A program made the translations under genes and the position numbers. Shown here piece after piece: positions 17,971-25,861 of a stretch of 64,000 nt of DNA. The notes beneath the pieces are model-generated. The model was given only the letters and a program-made list of their open reading frames with translations, was not told the origin of the DNA and searched no databases. The stretch is from contig ONZJ01000002.1 in the NCBI GenBank assembly GCA_900313005.1, forward strand, positions 2,957,303-3,021,302. The letters are read 5' to 3'. Origin of the DNA: Rhodobacteraceae bacterium EL129 (GTDB taxonomy: Bacteria; Pseudomonadota; Alphaproteobacteria; Rhodobacterales; Rhodobacteraceae). The first letter of the stretch is position 1, and every line of letters starts with the position of its first letter.

Positions 17971-18993
17971 TCAGTCGTCGAGGCTGTCCAGATAGGCAAT
18001 GACATTGGCACGATCCGACTCTTTCTTCAGGCCGGCAAAGGCCATCTTGGTGCCGGGCGCGAAATCACGTGGTTTTTCCAGAAAGCCATTCAGCGCATCA
18101 GCGTCCCATGTCTCGGCCACGGCGACCATTGACCCCGAATAGTTGAACCCTTCTACCGCTCCAACTGCGCGCCCCACGATACCGTAGAGATGTGGGCCGG
18201 TTGAATTGGCACCTTCTTCAACTTTGTGGCAAGCCTTGCATTTCTTGAACGTTTTCTCGCCTTTGGCGATATCTGCTGCGGCCACAACAGTCGCGAAACC
18301 GCCGACTGCGGCAACCTCTTCGGTCGCGGCGGGTTCCGCTGCGGCGGCCTCTTCGCTTGCTTCTGGCTCGGCTGCCGCCATTTCGGTGGCTTCTTCTGTC
18401 GCCTCTTCGGCCGATGCGTCTTCGGCAGGTTCAGCGCTCTCTTCGGACATTGGGGCGTCGTATGGCGTGCGATCACCGTCGGTCATGTCAAGATAGGCAA
18501 TCAGGTTGGCACGATCGGCAGGTTTGCTCAGACCCGAGAAGGACATCTTGGTGCCAGGGGCGTAGCTTTTGGGGTTTTCGAGAAAGGCGTTCAGTTCATC
18601 AATGCCCCAATTTTGGGCCACGGCGACCAGAGCGCCGGAATACCCAAAGCCATCAACGGTGCTCACGTCGCGGCCAACAATGCCATACAGATGCGGACCG
18701 GTTGAATTCGCCCCATCTTCAAGCTTGTGACAGGCCTTGCATTTGCCAAATACCTTTGCACCTTTGCCTTCGTCGGCCTCGGCCATCAACAATGCGAAAT
18801 CAGGGCCCTCTTCTTGTGCATCGCTACCGTGATCATCACTGCCCGTGTCGATAATGTAGGCCTGAGAGTGGTCATCACCGTGACCTCCGCCCATCTTGTA
18901 CATTTCTTCAGCGACCCAGTTTCCCAACAGGAAAATCAACAGGGCACCACAGACAGCGCCGGCGAGTTTTGTCATTGTCATCGTGTCGAGCAT
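17971..18993 (-). CDS. Membrane-anchored cytochrome c with two haem c domains (cytochrome cy-like)
   Basis: Electron carrier of about 340 residues. An uncleaved N-terminal anchor (TKLAGAVCGALLIFLLGNWV) is followed by an acidic spacer and two class I cytochrome c domains. Each has CKACHK, GANSTGPHLYGIVGR and the Met ligand segment PGTKMSFSG or PGTKMAFAG. The domains are near duplicates, joined by a linker of about 60 residues made almost only of Ala, Glu, Ser and Pro. Anchored single-domain cytochromes cy shuttle electrons from bc1 to cbb3 oxidase; this looks like a doubled version. The start is uncertain (ATG 18993 or 18981). It is divergent from pheA. Confidence 0.85.
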   Translation of the reverse strand: MLDTMTMTKLAGAVCGALLIFLLGNWVAEEMYKMGGGHGDDHSQAYIIDTGSDDHGSDAQEEGPDFALLMAEADEGKGAKVFGKCKACHKLEDGANSTGPHLYGIVGRDVSTVDGFGYSGALVAVAQNWGIDELNAFLENPKSYAPGTKMSFSGLSKPADRANLIAYLDMTDGDRTPYDAPMSEESAEPAEDASAEEATEEATEMAAAEPEASEEAAAAEPAATEEVAAVGGFATVVAAADIAKGEKTFKKCKACHKVEEGANSTGPHLYGIVGRAVGAVEGFNYSGSMVAVAETWDADALNGFLEKPRDFAPGTKMAFAGLKKESDRANVIAYLDSLDD

Positions 18994-19124
18994 GAGAAGG
19001 CATCCATATCGTATCGTTGTGACGTATCTATCCGCTTCCCTACGCGGGACGCAAGGTGTAGTTTCCGCGACCAAATGCCCGACCACCGGGCCATCAAAGA
19101 CCACAAGAGGCGAGAACCAGACTG

Positions 19125-19958
19125 ATGACCCAACGCATTGCCTTTCAGGGGGAACCGGGTGCCTATTCGCATCAGGCCTGCCATGAAACCTATCCAGATA
19201 TGGAGGCCATGCCCTGCCGCACGTTTGAAGATGCGATGGAGGCCGTGCGTTCAGGTGCTGCAGAACTGGCGATGTTGCCAGTTGAAAACTCGACCTTCGG
19301 GCGGGTGGCGGATATCCACCACCTTTTGCCGCACTCAGGTCTACATATCATTGCCGAGGCTTTTGTGCGCGTACACATCAATGTGCTCACCTTGCCCGGC
19401 ACACCATTGAGCCAAATCGAATCAGCGATGAGCCATCCTATGCTGTTGGGCCAATGCCGGGCCTATCTGAGCGCTAAGGGCATCAAGCGAGTGACGGGTG
19501 CAGACACTGCAGGTTCGGCCAAGCATATCGCCGAGGCTGGCGATGCGAAGATGGCGGCGCTGGCCAGCGAACTGGCGGGAGAGATATACGGCCTGGACGT
19601 GGTCGCCCGGCATATTGAAGACGAAGGGAACAACACGACGCGCTTTCTTGTGATGTCGCGCACGCCGGATACGACCCCGCGCGGCGAGCATGGTATGATG
19701 ACGACCTTTGTCTTTCAGGTGCGCAACATCCCTGCCGCCCTCTACAAGGCGATGGGCGGGTTTGCCACAAACGGGGTAAACATGACCAAACTGGAAAGCT
19801 ACATGGTTGGCGGATCGTTTAGCGCCACCCAGTTCTATGCAGACATTGAAGGCCACCCAGAGGATCCGGCGGTGAAACGTGCCATGGATGAGCTCGACTA
19901 TTTCACCAATGAGATCACTGTCCTTGGGGTCTATCCCGCTGATTCAGGTCGACACTAG
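19125..19958 (+). CDS. pheA: Prephenate dehydratase (phenylalanine biosynthesis)
   Basis: Monofunctional prephenate dehydratase of 277 residues, converting prephenate to phenylpyruvate. The catalytic domain starts IAFQGEPGAYSHQA and carries MLPVENSTFGRVADIHHLL and the catalytic NNTTRFLVMSR (Thr-Arg-Phe). A C-terminal ACT domain with NMTKLESYMVGG (the ESRP-type phenylalanine-binding region, here ESYM) suggests feedback inhibition by phenylalanine. No chorismate mutase domain is fused. It is divergent from the dihaem cytochrome gene. Confidence 0.95.
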   Translation: MTQRIAFQGEPGAYSHQACHETYPDMEAMPCRTFEDAMEAVRSGAAELAMLPVENSTFGRVADIHHLLPHSGLHIIAEAFVRVHINVLTLPGTPLSQIESAMSHPMLLGQCRAYLSAKGIKRVTGADTAGSAKHIAEAGDAKMAALASELAGEIYGLDVVARHIEDEGNNTTRFLVMSRTPDTTPRGEHGMMTTFVFQVRNIPAALYKAMGGFATNGVNMTKLESYMVGGSFSATQFYADIEGHPEDPAVKRAMDELDYFTNEITVLGVYPADSGRH

Positions 19959-20005
19959 GCTTCTGGCGCCTCTCAGGGCACGAGATTTGCGCGGACTATG
20001 TGTGT

Positions 20006-20929
20006 TTAGCTGCGCCAGATCGGGTTGGACCATGCGCGTTTGCCAGCCTTGTCGATCACCGCAACGCGGATCCAGGCGGCATCCTTGAAGCGACGAATGT
20101 CCATCGTGGCCTCGGTGAGATCCTCGCCATAGTGCCCGACAGCCGCACTGCCCGGCCCCGCCACGATAACACGCTCCACGGCGGAACTTCGCACGTGAAG
20201 TTTGTTCCCCTCGATTTCGATATTGTGCAGCTCAGGGCCCTGCGAGGCATAAAAATGGCCGTCTTTAAGGGCCTGCAGCAAGGCATCTGGCGAATTTTCC
20301 TGCGCTTTCACCATCACCCATCCACCAAAGGCATCGGGCACGGCGAAATGCGCATCATCCGTTGCGATGAAATTCAACCGTCGGCCCTGGGCCAACATCA
20401 TTTCAGCCATGTGCATCCCATCCGGCCGATCCGCATCTACCGCGCAGGAATGATTGTAGACCTCAATGGCATGTGCCGCCTCCAATGACGCCGCATCAAC
20501 CACACTCATCCCCAGCCATTGCGGGTGAGCAATTGCCACGAATGCGCCAGCTGCGCGGGCCCGCGCTGCGATCTCGGGGCCGGTTTCTTGATCAGGGACA
20601 GGCGCAAAGTGCGGCGAATGCGATGGCGCAAAATCAAGCGGCAAGCCCACCGCGACGATATGCCAAAGCTCACCGTTTTCCATCGTGCCTGAATGCAATT
20701 CCGCGCCGAATAACGTGGTAAAGTCCTGATCTCGACAATCAGAGGTGTCGACCACCGGGTAATTGTAAAGCCCGACGAAATGGTCTGTGAGGCTGATGAA
20801 ATCATAGCCTTCGGCTTTGTAGCGGCGGCACACCTCTTGCGCGCTGAGTGAGCCGTCTGACTGATCCGAGTGCGTATGCAGATTACCGCGATAAAAGCGC
20901 CCAGGCGCTGAAAACATTGAGAGTGACAT
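20006..20929 (-). CDS. PHP-domain metal-dependent phosphoesterase-like protein
   Basis: Protein of 307 residues with a polymerase and histidinol phosphatase (PHP) fold. The metal site is built from GNLHTHSDQSDGS, FISLTDHFVG, the later Glu and His positions in FVAIAHPQW and the terminal FIATDDAHF (Asp-x-His). No polymerase or histidinol phosphatase partner is attached. Substrates of stand-alone PHP proteins vary (nucleotides, oligonucleotides), so only a hydrolase role is claimed. It is convergent with pheA, 47 bp away. Confidence 0.8.
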   Translation of the reverse strand: MSLSMFSAPGRFYRGNLHTHSDQSDGSLSAQEVCRRYKAEGYDFISLTDHFVGLYNYPVVDTSDCRDQDFTTLFGAELHSGTMENGELWHIVAVGLPLDFAPSHSPHFAPVPDQETGPEIAARARAAGAFVAIAHPQWLGMSVVDAASLEAAHAIEVYNHSCAVDADRPDGMHMAEMMLAQGRRLNFIATDDAHFAVPDAFGGWVMVKAQENSPDALLQALKDGHFYASQGPELHNIEIEGNKLHVRSSAVERVIVAGPGSAAVGHYGEDLTEATMDIRRFKDAAWIRVAVIDKAGKRAWSNPIWRS

Positions 20930-21407
20930 ACGGCCCCCTATTCAATTCCTTCTCCGACGGCGCAGAGATTGGTCCGATCCCATGCCGAAATTCGACCTTG
21001 GTCAAGTGCATTGCGGGGCAATACCCGCAAAAATTTTGCGGGGCGTCATACAGAGAGATGCGCTCAAGGGTCAATTTTGAAACATTGCCGATGTCATGCC
21101 CGCCTCACACAAAAGCGAGCGCCTGTGTCTGAAGTATTTAGTCCACGCAACCATAGCATTGTTTTTAATACGTTAATTTAAATTTTCGATATCTGGACCC
21201 CATCACATTCCGCCCCCGGACTGCACGTCTATGTGAGAAATTTTCACGGGGTTGAGAGAGGCTGTGAGCGGCTTTTCACGGGGTTGGGACAAAGGATGTT
21301 TGAATCCAGTGAACGCCCCAGATTGTATGACAAGCCAACGCACTGAGCGGCGGCAACAGAACTCGAAACCAACCGCGGTAAACAACGCCGCTTGAAAGGA
21401 ACTTACT
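20930..21407. promoter_or_regulatory. 478-bp intergenic region with a pair of direct repeats
   Basis: No convincing reading frame is seen between the PHP gene and the repeat-protein gene. The clear structure is an exact 14-bp direct repeat, TTTTCACGGGGTTG, at 21241-21254 and 21273-21286. The copies are 32 bp apart, close to three helical turns, which would suit a regulator binding one face of the helix. They lie 122-167 bp upstream of the repeat-protein start. The AT-rich stretch 21140-21195 could hold a promoter; no -35/-10 pair is convincing. Confidence 0.4.
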
Positions 21408-21821
21408 ATGCGTACTCTGAGCATTCTGGCCATCATCGCTGCAACTGCAACTCCAGCTCTGGCCGAACTGGATATCAAAGACCGTATCGAAACAGGCACC
21501 TACTCTGCACTGGACCTCGGCGATCGTGTCGATCAAGACATCGCAGCGGTAGACATCGGTGATCGTACTGACAACACATTCGCGCAGTTCGATTTGGGTG
21601 ATCGCGCCGACCAAGACGTCGCTGCTGTAGATCTGGGTGACCGCACTGACGAAACATTCGCGCAATACGATTTGGGTGATCGCGCTGATCAAGACGTCGC
21701 TGCTGTAGACCTCGGCGACCGTACTGACAACACATTCGCACAATACGATCTGGGTGACCGCGCTGACCAAGACGTCGCTGCTGTAGACCTCGGTGATCGT
21801 GCTGACTCGTTGATCAGCTAA
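21408..21821 (+). CDS. Secreted DLGDR tandem-repeat protein of unknown function
   Basis: Protein of 137 residues with a clean signal peptide (MRTLSILAIIAATATPALA, cleavage before ELD). The mature part is almost wholly made of a 26-residue unit, DLGDRADQDVAAV plus DLGDRTDETFAQY, present nearly four times (residues 36-137). Each unit is two 13-residue half repeats of pattern D-L/I-G-D-R-x-D-x3-A-x2. The mature protein is strongly acidic and has no cysteine. A good ribosome binding site (GAAAGGAAC) precedes the ATG, and a strong terminator follows the stop, so this is a monocistronic, probably well-expressed gene. No family is recognised. The regular Asp-Gly-Asp spacing could bind cations, but it is not the RTX nonapeptide. 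Confidence 0.75.
   Translation: MRTLSILAIIAATATPALAELDIKDRIETGTYSALDLGDRVDQDIAAVDIGDRTDNTFAQFDLGDRADQDVAAVDLGDRTDETFAQYDLGDRADQDVAAVDLGDRTDNTFAQYDLGDRADQDVAAVDLGDRADSLIS
21513..21818 (+). repeat. 78-bp tandem repeat, about 3.9 copies, within the DLGDR gene
   Basis: The coding repeats are also conserved at the DNA level, with stretches such as gaccaagacgtcgctgctgtaga repeated with few changes every 78 bp. This implies recent duplication or gene conversion, and copy number may vary between strains. Confidence 0.85.
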
Positions 21822-21844
21822 ATCACATTGCACTTTTGAAAAAG

Positions 21845-21873
21845 AAAGGCGCCTCCTGATGGGGCGCCTTTTT
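21845..21873 (+). terminator. Rho-independent terminator of the DLGDR-repeat gene
   Basis: AAAGGCGCC and GGCGCCTTT form a GC-rich hairpin followed by further T residues, 24 bp after the stop codon. Confidence 0.85.
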
Positions 21874-21886
21874 CGTGTGTTATCGG

Positions 21887-22366
21887 TTATACGGCGTCGT
21901 TTTTCTGTCGTTTATGACGATCTTCAAGATCTTCTGCAAACTCACCGACCCGTGTTCGAAATCGTTTGGACAGGTTGCTGCGTGCCAGTTTGAGTGACTG
22001 CACCAGGAGCCGTGAGGATAGTGTTTTCGGTTTGAGATCAATTTCAAGACTCATCCGGGTGCGGCCTCGCGACAAGGCGACCAGATCAATCCTAAGATGT
22101 CCGCCCATCGCGTCGGAACGCGACGACAATGTCATGCCGTTGGGCGGCTCGTATTCGGTCAGTTCCAGTTTCACTTCACGTGTGCGGCCACGCAGTTTGA
22201 AAGAGGCGTCCCAAGCCATCCCCGGTCCCACATTCCGTTTGCTGTCAATCCGCTGCACATCTGCACCTCGGCGCAAAGCGGAGCGTTCAAAGCTTTGAAA
22301 GTCCGACAATTGTTCAAAGACGAAGTCGATTGGAGCTTCGACATCTTCCTTGGCGCTGAATTGCAT
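21887..22366 (-). CDS. SRPBCC-family (START/Bet v1-like) protein
   Basis: Protein of 159 residues of the SRPBCC ligand-binding superfamily. It begins MQFSAKEDVEAPIDFVFEQLSDF, the usual first beta strand and helix pair, and continues with the strand pattern of polyketide-cyclase-like members. The C-terminus is basic and helical. No catalytic residues can be assigned. It lies 63 bp downstream of nudC on the same strand and may share its transcript. Confidence 0.7.
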   Translation of the reverse strand: MQFSAKEDVEAPIDFVFEQLSDFQSFERSALRRGADVQRIDSKRNVGPGMAWDASFKLRGRTREVKLELTEYEPPNGMTLSSRSDAMGGHLRIDLVALSRGRTRMSLEIDLKPKTLSSRLLVQSLKLARSNLSKRFRTRVGEFAEDLEDRHKRQKNDAV

Positions 22367-22429
22367 GATCCGGCCTCTGACTTGGGTGTTCGGGCTTTTG
22401 CCCTGTTCTGCTCTGGGCCTATTGTCGCG

Positions 22430-23401
22430 TCAAATCAGCGTATCCGCAAGCCAGTTGTGCAGCAAAAAGTGAGCGATCGCCCCCTTACGTGTGGGCAGCA
22501 AGACGGGATGTTGCCCTGCCATCGCCTGCATCAGTTCTTCCCGCGTGATCCAAATCGCATCTTCCAATTCGTTTGGATCAAGAGTGATCTTTTCATCCAA
22601 AGCCTGTCCCTGACACCCGAACATTAGGGAACTTGGGAAAGCCCAGGGCTGGCTTGCAAGATAGCCAACCTCTCCAACACGAATGCCCGCCTCTTCAAAG
22701 ACTTCGCGCCGCACGGCTGCCTCCATTGTTTCGCCCGGCTCAATAAAACCTGCCAGAAGGGAATACATGCCTTCAGGCCAACCGGGGGATCGCCCTAACA
22801 GAACTGAGTTTCCGCGCGAGATCAGCATGATCACCACGGGATCGGTCCGCGGAAAATGTTGTCCGCCACAGTTCGGGCAGTTGCGCTGCCACCCGCTGGC
22901 GGCCCAGTCGCTTTCTGATCCGCACTTCGCGCAGAACCGATGGCTGACGTGCCAGCTCAGCACAGCTTTGGCAGTGGCCGCTAATTCCGCGTCTCGCGGG
23001 CTAAGCGCAGTCATGATACGCCGTAGTTCAACAAAGGCATGCCCATCAGGCAGATCGGGGTGAAATTGCTCGCTTGGATCATTGAACAGACGCATCGCTT
23101 CCTCGTCCAGATCTTCAGGACACCAGGCCGATATGTCGGTGGCGAAGATCAGTGCGCCATCATCTTCACGGCCCAGTAGCAATGGAGGAAAATCTGCCCC
23201 AGCCACAACCGAATGATCCATCTGCACTCTCAACAAGGCGTCACGTTGCGGGCCCGTGACAAGAGGTTTGCCACGCCACAAAATGATCGTTGCACACGTC
23301 CCATTCTCGCGACAGCTTGCCAAGGCATCGGGCGCTTCGCGTAGTTCGGCGGCCCGGTTAAGAGAAGACCCCCCAAACGTCACTGTCTCTGCGTGTTTCA
23401 T
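22430..23401 (-). CDS. nudC: NADH pyrophosphatase NudC (RNA NAD-decapping family)
   Basis: Nudix hydrolase of 323 residues acting on NADH and NAD-capped RNA. A four-cysteine zinc ribbon (CAKCGSES and CPNCGGQHFPRTDP, about residues 157-185) precedes the Nudix box GFIEPGETMEAAVRREVFEEAGI. The NudC-specific motif SQPWAFPSSLM follows, which distinguishes it from other Nudix enzymes. An N-terminal NUDIX-like domain is also present. Length fits alphaproteobacterial NudC. Confidence 0.95.
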   Translation of the reverse strand: MKHAETVTFGGSSLNRAAELREAPDALASCRENGTCATIILWRGKPLVTGPQRDALLRVQMDHSVVAGADFPPLLLGREDDGALIFATDISAWCPEDLDEEAMRLFNDPSEQFHPDLPDGHAFVELRRIMTALSPRDAELAATAKAVLSWHVSHRFCAKCGSESDWAASGWQRNCPNCGGQHFPRTDPVVIMLISRGNSVLLGRSPGWPEGMYSLLAGFIEPGETMEAAVRREVFEEAGIRVGEVGYLASQPWAFPSSLMFGCQGQALDEKITLDPNELEDAIWITREELMQAMAGQHPVLLPTRKGAIAHFLLHNWLADTLI

Positions 23402-23504
23402 GAAACCACTCCTTTGGCTTTTGACGTGGCATGATCAATGGCAAGAGGCAAGCATCAGGCGGCGCGCCTCGTTTGAATTAAGGTTGATATTAATTACAAT
23501 TGAT

Positions 23505-23532
23505 CTACCCTGAGGAGATATAATGAGGGTAG
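23505..23532 (+). promoter_or_regulatory. Inverted repeat enclosing a strong ribosome binding site and a 9-codon open frame
   Basis: CTACCCT (23505-23511) and AGGGTAG (23526-23532) can pair and would enclose GAGGAGATATAATG, an excellent ribosome binding site and start. The frame from 23523 encodes only MRVVKLGRA before TAG. It lies 141 bp upstream of the nucleotidase start used here. It could be a leader peptide, an operator or chance. Confidence 0.3.
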
Positions 23533-23663
23533 TGAAATTGGGACGCGCATAGAACTCAGTAAGCAAGCTGTTGTTTTTAATTAATTATACTTTATCGCTG
23601 AACCGTCTTCCGCTCCATCTCATTGCCGTCATGAAAGGCGGGGTCTGTGTGACACGAGCTCCA

Positions 23664-25550
23664 ATGACTGACACTCCAGACGGCGAAGATGCGACCAAAG
23701 GGCCGGTTGTAAAATTGCGTGTTCTGGAAACGACAGATGTGCACGGTCATCTGTGTGCCTTTAACTTTCATACAGATCAGCCGGTCAAGACACATGGGCT
23801 CACCCGGCTGGCTCCGCTCATTGCTCAAGCGCGTGAGGAAGCGCCAAATTCCTTACTCTTCGACAATGGCGACTATTTGCAAGGCACGCCGCTAAGCGAT
23901 CTTACACCCCATGCACCGAATGAATGGAATGACATCAATCCTGTCATTAAAGCCATGAATGTGTTGGGCTACGATGCCGCTGGACTGGGAAATCACGAGT
24001 TCAACTTTGGATTGCCTTGGTTGCAGCAAGCCATATCACAAGCGATGTTCCCGGTCAGCTGCGCCAATGTTTTTGTACAGCCTTCTTCGGACACAGGTGA
24101 TTGCACAACATTACTCGACCCCTTCTTGGTGTTACCGCGTCAAGTGCAAGACATCTCGGGCAAGTCGCACAGTATCAACATCGGCGTGTTCAGCGTTGTT
24201 CCCCCGCAAGTGGCAAGCTGGGACCAGTTTCACCTTGCCCAGCTTGTTTGGTTACGCGGCATCGAAGAAACAGCGCGCGACGTGGTGCCAAAGATCAGAC
24301 AGGCTGGTGCCGATATTGTGGTGGCTCTTGCTCATACTGGGATCGAAGACACCCCAAGCGATCCCGATTGCGAAAACGCAGGACGTCACCTTGCTCAGGT
24401 GCCGGGGATCGACGTCTTGCTTGTGGGTCACAGTCACCAGCTATTTCCTGATGAACGGTTCCGGCAGTTTCCAGGGGCCGATGTGGATGCCGGTACACTG
24501 CATGGCACTCCGACCGTAATGGCGGGGTTTCGGGGATCACATCTGGGCGTGGTTGATCTGGAACTCGTGCAAAAGGCGGACACCTGGACTGTTTTGTCAG
24601 CGCGCTCGCATCTGCGCGCAGTCCAACCCGATGTGCCCGAAGATCCCTCGCTGAAAAGACAATTGAAGGCGGCACATAAAGCAACGGTCGAATTAACGCG
24701 CCAGCCTTTGGGCCACAGCGATGTGCCCTTGCACAGTTATCTGGCTTTGGTCGGACAGTCAGCATCAGTCCAGATTGTAACGCAGGCTCAGCGCCTGGCG
24801 GTGATGTCGCTGATGCAATGCACGTTGGCCGCCGATGTCCCTGTCTTGTCTGCGTCTGCCCCGTTCAAGGCGGGGGGGCGCGGCGGCGCACAGCATTACT
24901 CGGATGTGCCATCCGGCCCGTTGTTTCTGCGTCACGCGGCAGATTTGTACCCCTTCCCGAACGTCCCATGCGTCTTACAACTTAGTGGAGCACAGGTTCT
25001 GGAATGGCTGGAACGGGCGGCCACGGTGTTTAACACACTACAGCCCGGCGCATCCCAACTGGCTTTGATCGACGCAAATGTGCCCAGTCATGCGTTTGAT
25101 ATGATTGAAGGTCTGTCATACCGGATTGATCTGTCTCAACCGCCGTTATTTGACCCCAAGGGACAGCCCAATCCTGCGGCGAAGGGCGGCCGCATCCGCG
25201 GCCTGACCCACAATGGCAAACCGGTTGAGGCGACAGATCCGTTCATTTTGGTCACCAATAACTACCGCGCGTTTGGAGGAGGGCCCTATGAAGCGGTTCA
25301 ACAGGATCAAATTCTGTTTGCGGGCAAAATCACGATTGTAGATGTCCTTGCAGAGCACATGAAAACAGCCACACCCTTTCAGGAGCACCCCGCCCCTATC
25401 TGGCAATTCGAGCCGATGCCAAACACCCATGCGATTTTCGACACCGGTCCTGGATTACGAAAGTATGATCACGACATTGCCGCACTGAATTTGACGGATC
25501 TTGGCGATACGGACGACGGGTTCGCGCGGTATTCTATTCCCCTTGGATGA
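23664..25550 (+). CDS. 5'-nucleotidase / 2',3'-cyclic phosphodiesterase family metallophosphatase (CpdB-like)
   Basis: Two-domain metallophosphoesterase, about 628 residues. The N-terminal calcineurin-like domain has the dimetal motifs ETTDVHGHL, FDNGDYLQGTPL, GLGNHEFNFG, VALAHTG and LLVGHSHQLF. The C-terminal nucleotide-binding domain begins near residue 370. CpdB enzymes hydrolyse 2',3'-cyclic nucleotides and 3'-nucleotides, normally in the periplasm. Here no signal peptide is evident from the start at 23664 (MTDTPDGED) or from the longer alternative at 23571, so either a non-classical start is used or the protein is cytoplasmic. Start confidence is low; family assignment is firm. Confidence 0.82.
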   Translation: MTDTPDGEDATKGPVVKLRVLETTDVHGHLCAFNFHTDQPVKTHGLTRLAPLIAQAREEAPNSLLFDNGDYLQGTPLSDLTPHAPNEWNDINPVIKAMNVLGYDAAGLGNHEFNFGLPWLQQAISQAMFPVSCANVFVQPSSDTGDCTTLLDPFLVLPRQVQDISGKSHSINIGVFSVVPPQVASWDQFHLAQLVWLRGIEETARDVVPKIRQAGADIVVALAHTGIEDTPSDPDCENAGRHLAQVPGIDVLLVGHSHQLFPDERFRQFPGADVDAGTLHGTPTVMAGFRGSHLGVVDLELVQKADTWTVLSARSHLRAVQPDVPEDPSLKRQLKAAHKATVELTRQPLGHSDVPLHSYLALVGQSASVQIVTQAQRLAVMSLMQCTLAADVPVLSASAPFKAGGRGGAQHYSDVPSGPLFLRHAADLYPFPNVPCVLQLSGAQVLEWLERAATVFNTLQPGASQLALIDANVPSHAFDMIEGLSYRIDLSQPPLFDPKGQPNPAAKGGRIRGLTHNGKPVEATDPFILVTNNYRAFGGGPYEAVQQDQILFAGKITIVDVLAEHMKTATPFQEHPAPIWQFEPMPNTHAIFDTGPGLRKYDHDIAALNLTDLGDTDDGFARYSIPLG

Positions 25551-25610
25551 CGGCGTGGTGCACATGCTCCCTGCTCTTGCTAATACAGCGTCCAATGCCT
25601 ATATCCCCCC

Positions 25611-25711
25611 TTGAGAGGTTGGCGCGGGCGAGCGCCTCGCCAACCCGGCCAGGTCCGGAAGGAAGCAACCGTAACGAGCCCCGCTTGGGTCGTTGTCCAG
25701 CCTCTCACCTT
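25611..25711 (+). ncRNA. ffs: Signal recognition particle RNA (4.5S type)
   Basis: The universally conserved SRP RNA apical domain is present as AGGTCCGGAAGGAAGCAACC (25651-25670), containing the GGAA tetraloop-type core and the asymmetric loop that binds Ffh. The outer helix is formed by GAGAGGTTGG (25613-25622) pairing with CCAGCCTCTC (25697-25706). The length of about 100 nt is typical for alphaproteobacteria. A run of T-rich sequence follows. Exact ends are approximate. Confidence 0.93.
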
Positions 25712-25861
25712 ATTTCTCTCCAAAACGATCTGAGCTTTTAGAGGCAGTCCCATTCACATAACCGGGGCTGACTTCGGTACTGTTCTGGTTTCGAATCAGG
25801 GTTCAGGACTATGCTGGCTTTCAATTGCGATCCATGTCCCCGTCCTTTTCGGAGTGTTCAG

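Noticed and set aside
21513..21818. Possible CRISPR-like or satellite array
   Set aside because: The repeats are in frame, 78 bp long with no unique spacers, and encode a secreted protein.
21408..21821. RTX-type calcium-binding repeat
   Set aside because: RTX nonapeptides are GGxGxDxUx; here the unit is 13 or 26 residues with a single Gly, so the match is not supported.
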